Assembly: GCF_019669925.1 (NCBI RefSeq)
Contig: NZ_AP019779.1
Location: 945,001 to 1,009,000 of the forward strand
Reading direction: 5' to 3'
Origin: Methanobrevibacter arboriphilus
Lineage (GTDB): Archaea > Methanobacteriota > Methanobacteria > Methanobacteriales > Methanobacteriaceae
DNA length: 64,000 nucleotides
Shown: positions 61,396-64,000 of the stretch, one piece after another
Position numbering within the stretch: position 1 is the stretch's first letter
Layout: every line of letters starts with the position of its first letter
The notes under the pieces: model-generated
Told to the model about the DNA's origin: nothing
The model's input: the letters and a program-made list of their open reading frames with translations, nothing else
Database searches by the model: none
Program-made: the position numbers and the translations under genes

Positions 61396-62844
61396 CTAAA
61401 ATTTCTCCTCAATGTGTTTTTCTTCAGTAGCAATATCACCAAAAACAATCTCTTCTTCTTCATCTAACTTGTAACCTTCAAAATCATAATAATAATCAAT
61501 TATCATATTAGTTACTTCATCAACAAATTTTATTCCACCAGTATATCCAAGGCAGGAAATTCTTTGAGCACCAACTCTATCAAAAATAGGAAATCCTATC
61601 CTGTATAAAGGAATATTGTTTTTATCAGCTATTGATGCACCATAAGCATTTCCAAATAAAATATCAACATCATGATTATCTAAAATATTTTCTAAATCAA
61701 ATAAATCACTATTTTCTAAAATAATAGGATTATAATCAATTTCATTTGAAAATTCTTTAATATTGCCAACATCATTAATAAATCTTTCACTTTCCATACC
61801 AATACATAAAACTTCAGGAATCATTCCCATTTCACTAACTATATTAGCTATTCCAATAACCATATCAGGGTCACCGAAAATAGCTACCTTTTTTCTGTAA
61901 TTATAAGCATGAGAATCAACTAAAATATCACAAAGTCTTCCTCTATCTCTTTCTACTTTTTTTGGAATTTTAATATTCATTAATTCACATACATTTTTTA
62001 CAAATCTATCAGTATTTTTGATACCTAATGGTAAATTCTCTGAAAAACATTTAACATCAAAATTTTTTTCAAGATATTTTCCAGCTGAATCAACATGTTT
62101 AGATAATGATATTGTTCCTTTAGAATTAGGAGTATCTTCAATTTCATTTAATGAGGTTCCATATTTATGCAGTTCTAATGTATCTTCATCTAATGGAGCA
62201 TCAAGATTTAAAGAGGTATCAGTTAAAATTATACTGGAAACATTTAAGTCATTTATTAATTTTTTAACCTCATTAATATCTCCAGGAGATAAATTCCCCA
62301 TTATAAGATTGATTTTATCATTTGGAATATTTAATCTACCTAAATCTTTAACAAGTTCAAGAACTGCCTTATCATAACCTTCAATATGAGATCCAGAAAA
62401 GCTGGGAGTTGAAACAGAAACCATTTTAGGCAATTTCATACCAATATTTGCATCCTCAAATTTACTTATAATACCTTCAATATCATCACCGATAGTTTCT
62501 GTTAAACAACTACTCATTACACAAACAATATCAGGATTCTGCTTCTCAGAAACATTTTTAAGTGCATTCAATAAATTGTTTTCTCCACCATAAATAACTG
62601 TTTTCTCATTAAGTGCTGATGATGATACTTCTATAGGTTCTCTGAAGTGTCTAATCAACTGAAATCTCATGTATGTAGCACAACCCTGAGAACCATGTAT
62701 AAGAGGCATGGCATTTTTCAATCCCATTATTGCCTGTAAAGCACCCATAGGTTGACACATTCTTGCAGGATTTTCCACTGCAAACTTTTTATCACTAATA
62801 TATCTATTTTCTTCAAATTCACAACAATCTTGATTTTTTTCCAT
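61396..62844 (-). CDS. nifN: FeMo-cofactor scaffold subunit NifN
   Basis: A 482-residue nitrogenase-like protein that with NifE forms the scaffold for FeMo-cofactor assembly. NPARMCQPMGALQAIMGLK, LIHGSQGCATYMRFQLIRHFREP, SSALNEKTVIYGG and CVMSSCLTETIGDDI place it in the NifN/NifK group. Position downstream of nifE and upstream of nifX supports NifN rather than NifK. The last about 25 residues are a Glu-rich extension (LDEEEEIVFGDIATEEKHIEEKF), outside the conserved fold. TTGGAG precedes the ATG. Residual ambiguity with NifK or NifN paralogues remains. Confidence 0.8.
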   Translation of the reverse strand: MEKNQDCCEFEENRYISDKKFAVENPARMCQPMGALQAIMGLKNAMPLIHGSQGCATYMRFQLIRHFREPIEVSSSALNEKTVIYGGENNLLNALKNVSEKQNPDIVCVMSSCLTETIGDDIEGIISKFEDANIGMKLPKMVSVSTPSFSGSHIEGYDKAVLELVKDLGRLNIPNDKINLIMGNLSPGDINEVKKLINDLNVSSIILTDTSLNLDAPLDEDTLELHKYGTSLNEIEDTPNSKGTISLSKHVDSAGKYLEKNFDVKCFSENLPLGIKNTDRFVKNVCELMNIKIPKKVERDRGRLCDILVDSHAYNYRKKVAIFGDPDMVIGIANIVSEMGMIPEVLCIGMESERFINDVGNIKEFSNEIDYNPIILENSDLFDLENILDNHDVDILFGNAYGASIADKNNIPLYRIGFPIFDRVGAQRISCLGYTGGIKFVDEVTNMIIDYYYDFEGYKLDEEEEIVFGDIATEEKHIEEKF

Positions 62845-63051
62845 TAATATAACTCCAATATCTCCATAATTTCACTTTTAAAACTAGCCTATATCTTAAA
62901 ACTATTTTATTTATTAAAATTAATATTATCATACTAATTATTATCAATTCTATAATCTTTCCTCAAATATAATTCTTAATAATTATAATTCATAAAATAC
63001 AATTTTTCATAAAGTATAACTCTTCACAAAATATAGGTCTTTGACATAAGA

Positions 63052-64000
63052 TTATTCATCATATATACTTTTAGATACAACATTCCAAACAGATGTTGAA
63101 ACAGCACCATCAACTTCTTTTGCAAACTCTAAAAAGCCTTTAAATCCTGCAAAAGCAGAAATTCTATCATGATTAAAATCACAAAATCCAACACCTAATT
63201 TTAAAGCTATATATTTCTCTTTAGCTCCTGAAATAAGCAAATCTGGTTTTAATTTCTTTAATAGCTTTCTTAACTCATTAGAATTAGCATCATCGACGAT
63301 TAATGTTCCCTCTTTAACTATATTCTTGATATTTTCATAATCCTCTTTTATTCCATTCTTTGTTCCAGACATTATAACTTCCATTCCCAATTCTTCAAAT
63401 GCCCTAACTAAAGACCAAGCTTTATTTCCTCCAACATATAAAGCAACAGTTTTTCCATTTAATCTTTTTCTATATTCTTCTAATTTATTATCTAAATGTT
63501 TTAGTCCATTTTCAATTAAGTTATTTGCCCTATTTTTCATTTCTTCATCATCAAAAAATTCAGCAATTTCAGTTATAGAAGTTATAGTACTTTCAATTCC
63601 AAAAAAATTAACTTTAATTGATGGAATTCCATATTTTTTCTTCATTTTCTTAGCTAAATAATTTGAAGATTTTTGGCATTGCACTATATTTAATTTTGCT
63701 CTATGGGATTTAGCTATATCCTCAATTTTTGAGTCTCCAGTGACAGTACTTATAATATTTAAGCCTAAATATTCTAATAGTGGTTTAATACCCCATAAAT
63801 CACCAGCTACATTAAATTCTCCAATTATATTAATATCAAATGGAGTAATTGAATCTTGATCAGGTTCTGATGTTCCTATAACATTATCAATTAATGAATC
63901 ACATCCAATCCAATGCCCTTTTGTTTTATTATGATCTTTAAAACCTTCAGATTGTACAGGAATGACTCTACATCCAGTAATTTTTTGAGCTTCTTTACAT
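63052..64000 (-). CDS. nifE: FeMo-cofactor scaffold subunit NifE, 5' truncated by window end
   Basis: The frame runs on past the right window edge; about 315 C-terminal residues are visible. VVPVQSEGFKDHNKTKGHWIGCD, DINIIGEFNVAGDLWGIKPLLE and, near the C-terminus, KTVALYVGGNKAWSLVRAFEELGMEV and AGFKGFLEFAKEVD are NifE landmarks. NifE pairs with NifN as the FeMo-cofactor assembly scaffold. The nifN gene begins about 200 bases downstream. An internal GTG at 63684 is not the start. Upstream nif genes would lie outside the window. Confidence 0.93.
   Translation of the reverse strand, partial: CKEAQKITGCRVIPVQSEGFKDHNKTKGHWIGCDSLIDNVIGTSEPDQDSITPFDINIIGEFNVAGDLWGIKPLLEYLGLNIISTVTGDSKIEDIAKSHRAKLNIVQCQKSSNYLAKKMKKKYGIPSIKVNFFGIESTITSITEIAEFFDDEEMKNRANNLIENGLKHLDNKLEEYRKRLNGKTVALYVGGNKAWSLVRAFEELGMEVIMSGTKNGIKEDYENIKNIVKEGTLIVDDANSNELRKLLKKLKPDLLISGAKEKYIALKLGVGFCDFNHDRISAFAGFKGFLEFAKEVDGAVSTSVWNVVSKSIYDE

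Overview
This AT-rich window reads as the chromosome of a methanogenic archaeon of the order Methanobacteriales, most likely Methanobrevibacter or a close relative. Supporting signs are a truncated F420-dependent mer gene at the left edge, a porCDABEF operon, a complete archaeal CODH/acetyl-CoA synthase (ACDS) cluster, a methanofuran-pathway kinase, ABCE1, archaeal EF-1 beta, Pth2, nif genes, and Shine-Dalgarno sites of the GGAGG/GGTGAT type. TTG starts are common.

Layout. 1-13.2 kb: mer, two radical SAM genes (one the archaeosine enzyme RaSEA), membrane and hypothetical genes, a DUF89 phosphatase, a small radical SAM gene preceded by a 30-codon peptide gene, a ubiquitin-fold sulfur carrier next to a TtuA/NcsA tRNA thiolase, and a dihydropteroate synthase-like protein. 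13.6-19 kb: porCDABEF followed by a fumarase alpha gene. 19.3-28.5 kb: phosphate block pstS-pstS-pstC-pstA-pstB-phoU, plus an HTH-PhoU regulator and a repeat-bearing membrane protein. 29 kb: tRNA-Thr(GGT) and tRNA-Leu(TAA). 29.5-33.9 kb: a small ferredoxin, a cell-envelope pair and an alkyltransferase. 33.9-42.9 kb: cdhA-cdhB-cdhC-cooC-cdhD-cdhE plus a polyferredoxin-like protein. 44-48 kb: a TPR protein and an ECF cobalt/nickel transporter cbiMNQO. 48-51 kb: an archaeal Tad/type II secretion ATPase and F-type membrane protein. 51-56 kb: an unknown methyltransferase, a GerW (YtfJ)/DUF2953 group and a TctA-like permease. 56-61 kb: information-processing genes and mfnE. 61-64 kb: nifE-nifN-nifX, with nifE running off the right edge.

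How they fit together: mer, ACDS and por connect C1 reduction to acetyl-CoA and pyruvate. The Co/Ni transporter can feed corrinoid and Ni-Fe-S enzymes such as ACDS. The nif, phosphate and carbon-assimilation genes together suggest an autotrophic or mixotrophic lifestyle.

The most unusual points are the peptide plus radical SAM pair at 7.9-8.7 kb, a candidate unstudied modified-peptide system; reading frames that seem to initiate at ATT or another non-canonical codon (mfnE and tadC); Asn/Lys/Asp-rich tandem repeats inside two membrane proteins; and several sharply defined inverted or tandem repeats upstream of pstS, cbiM and EF-1 beta. All functional calls are by reading of motifs and context; no database search was possible.
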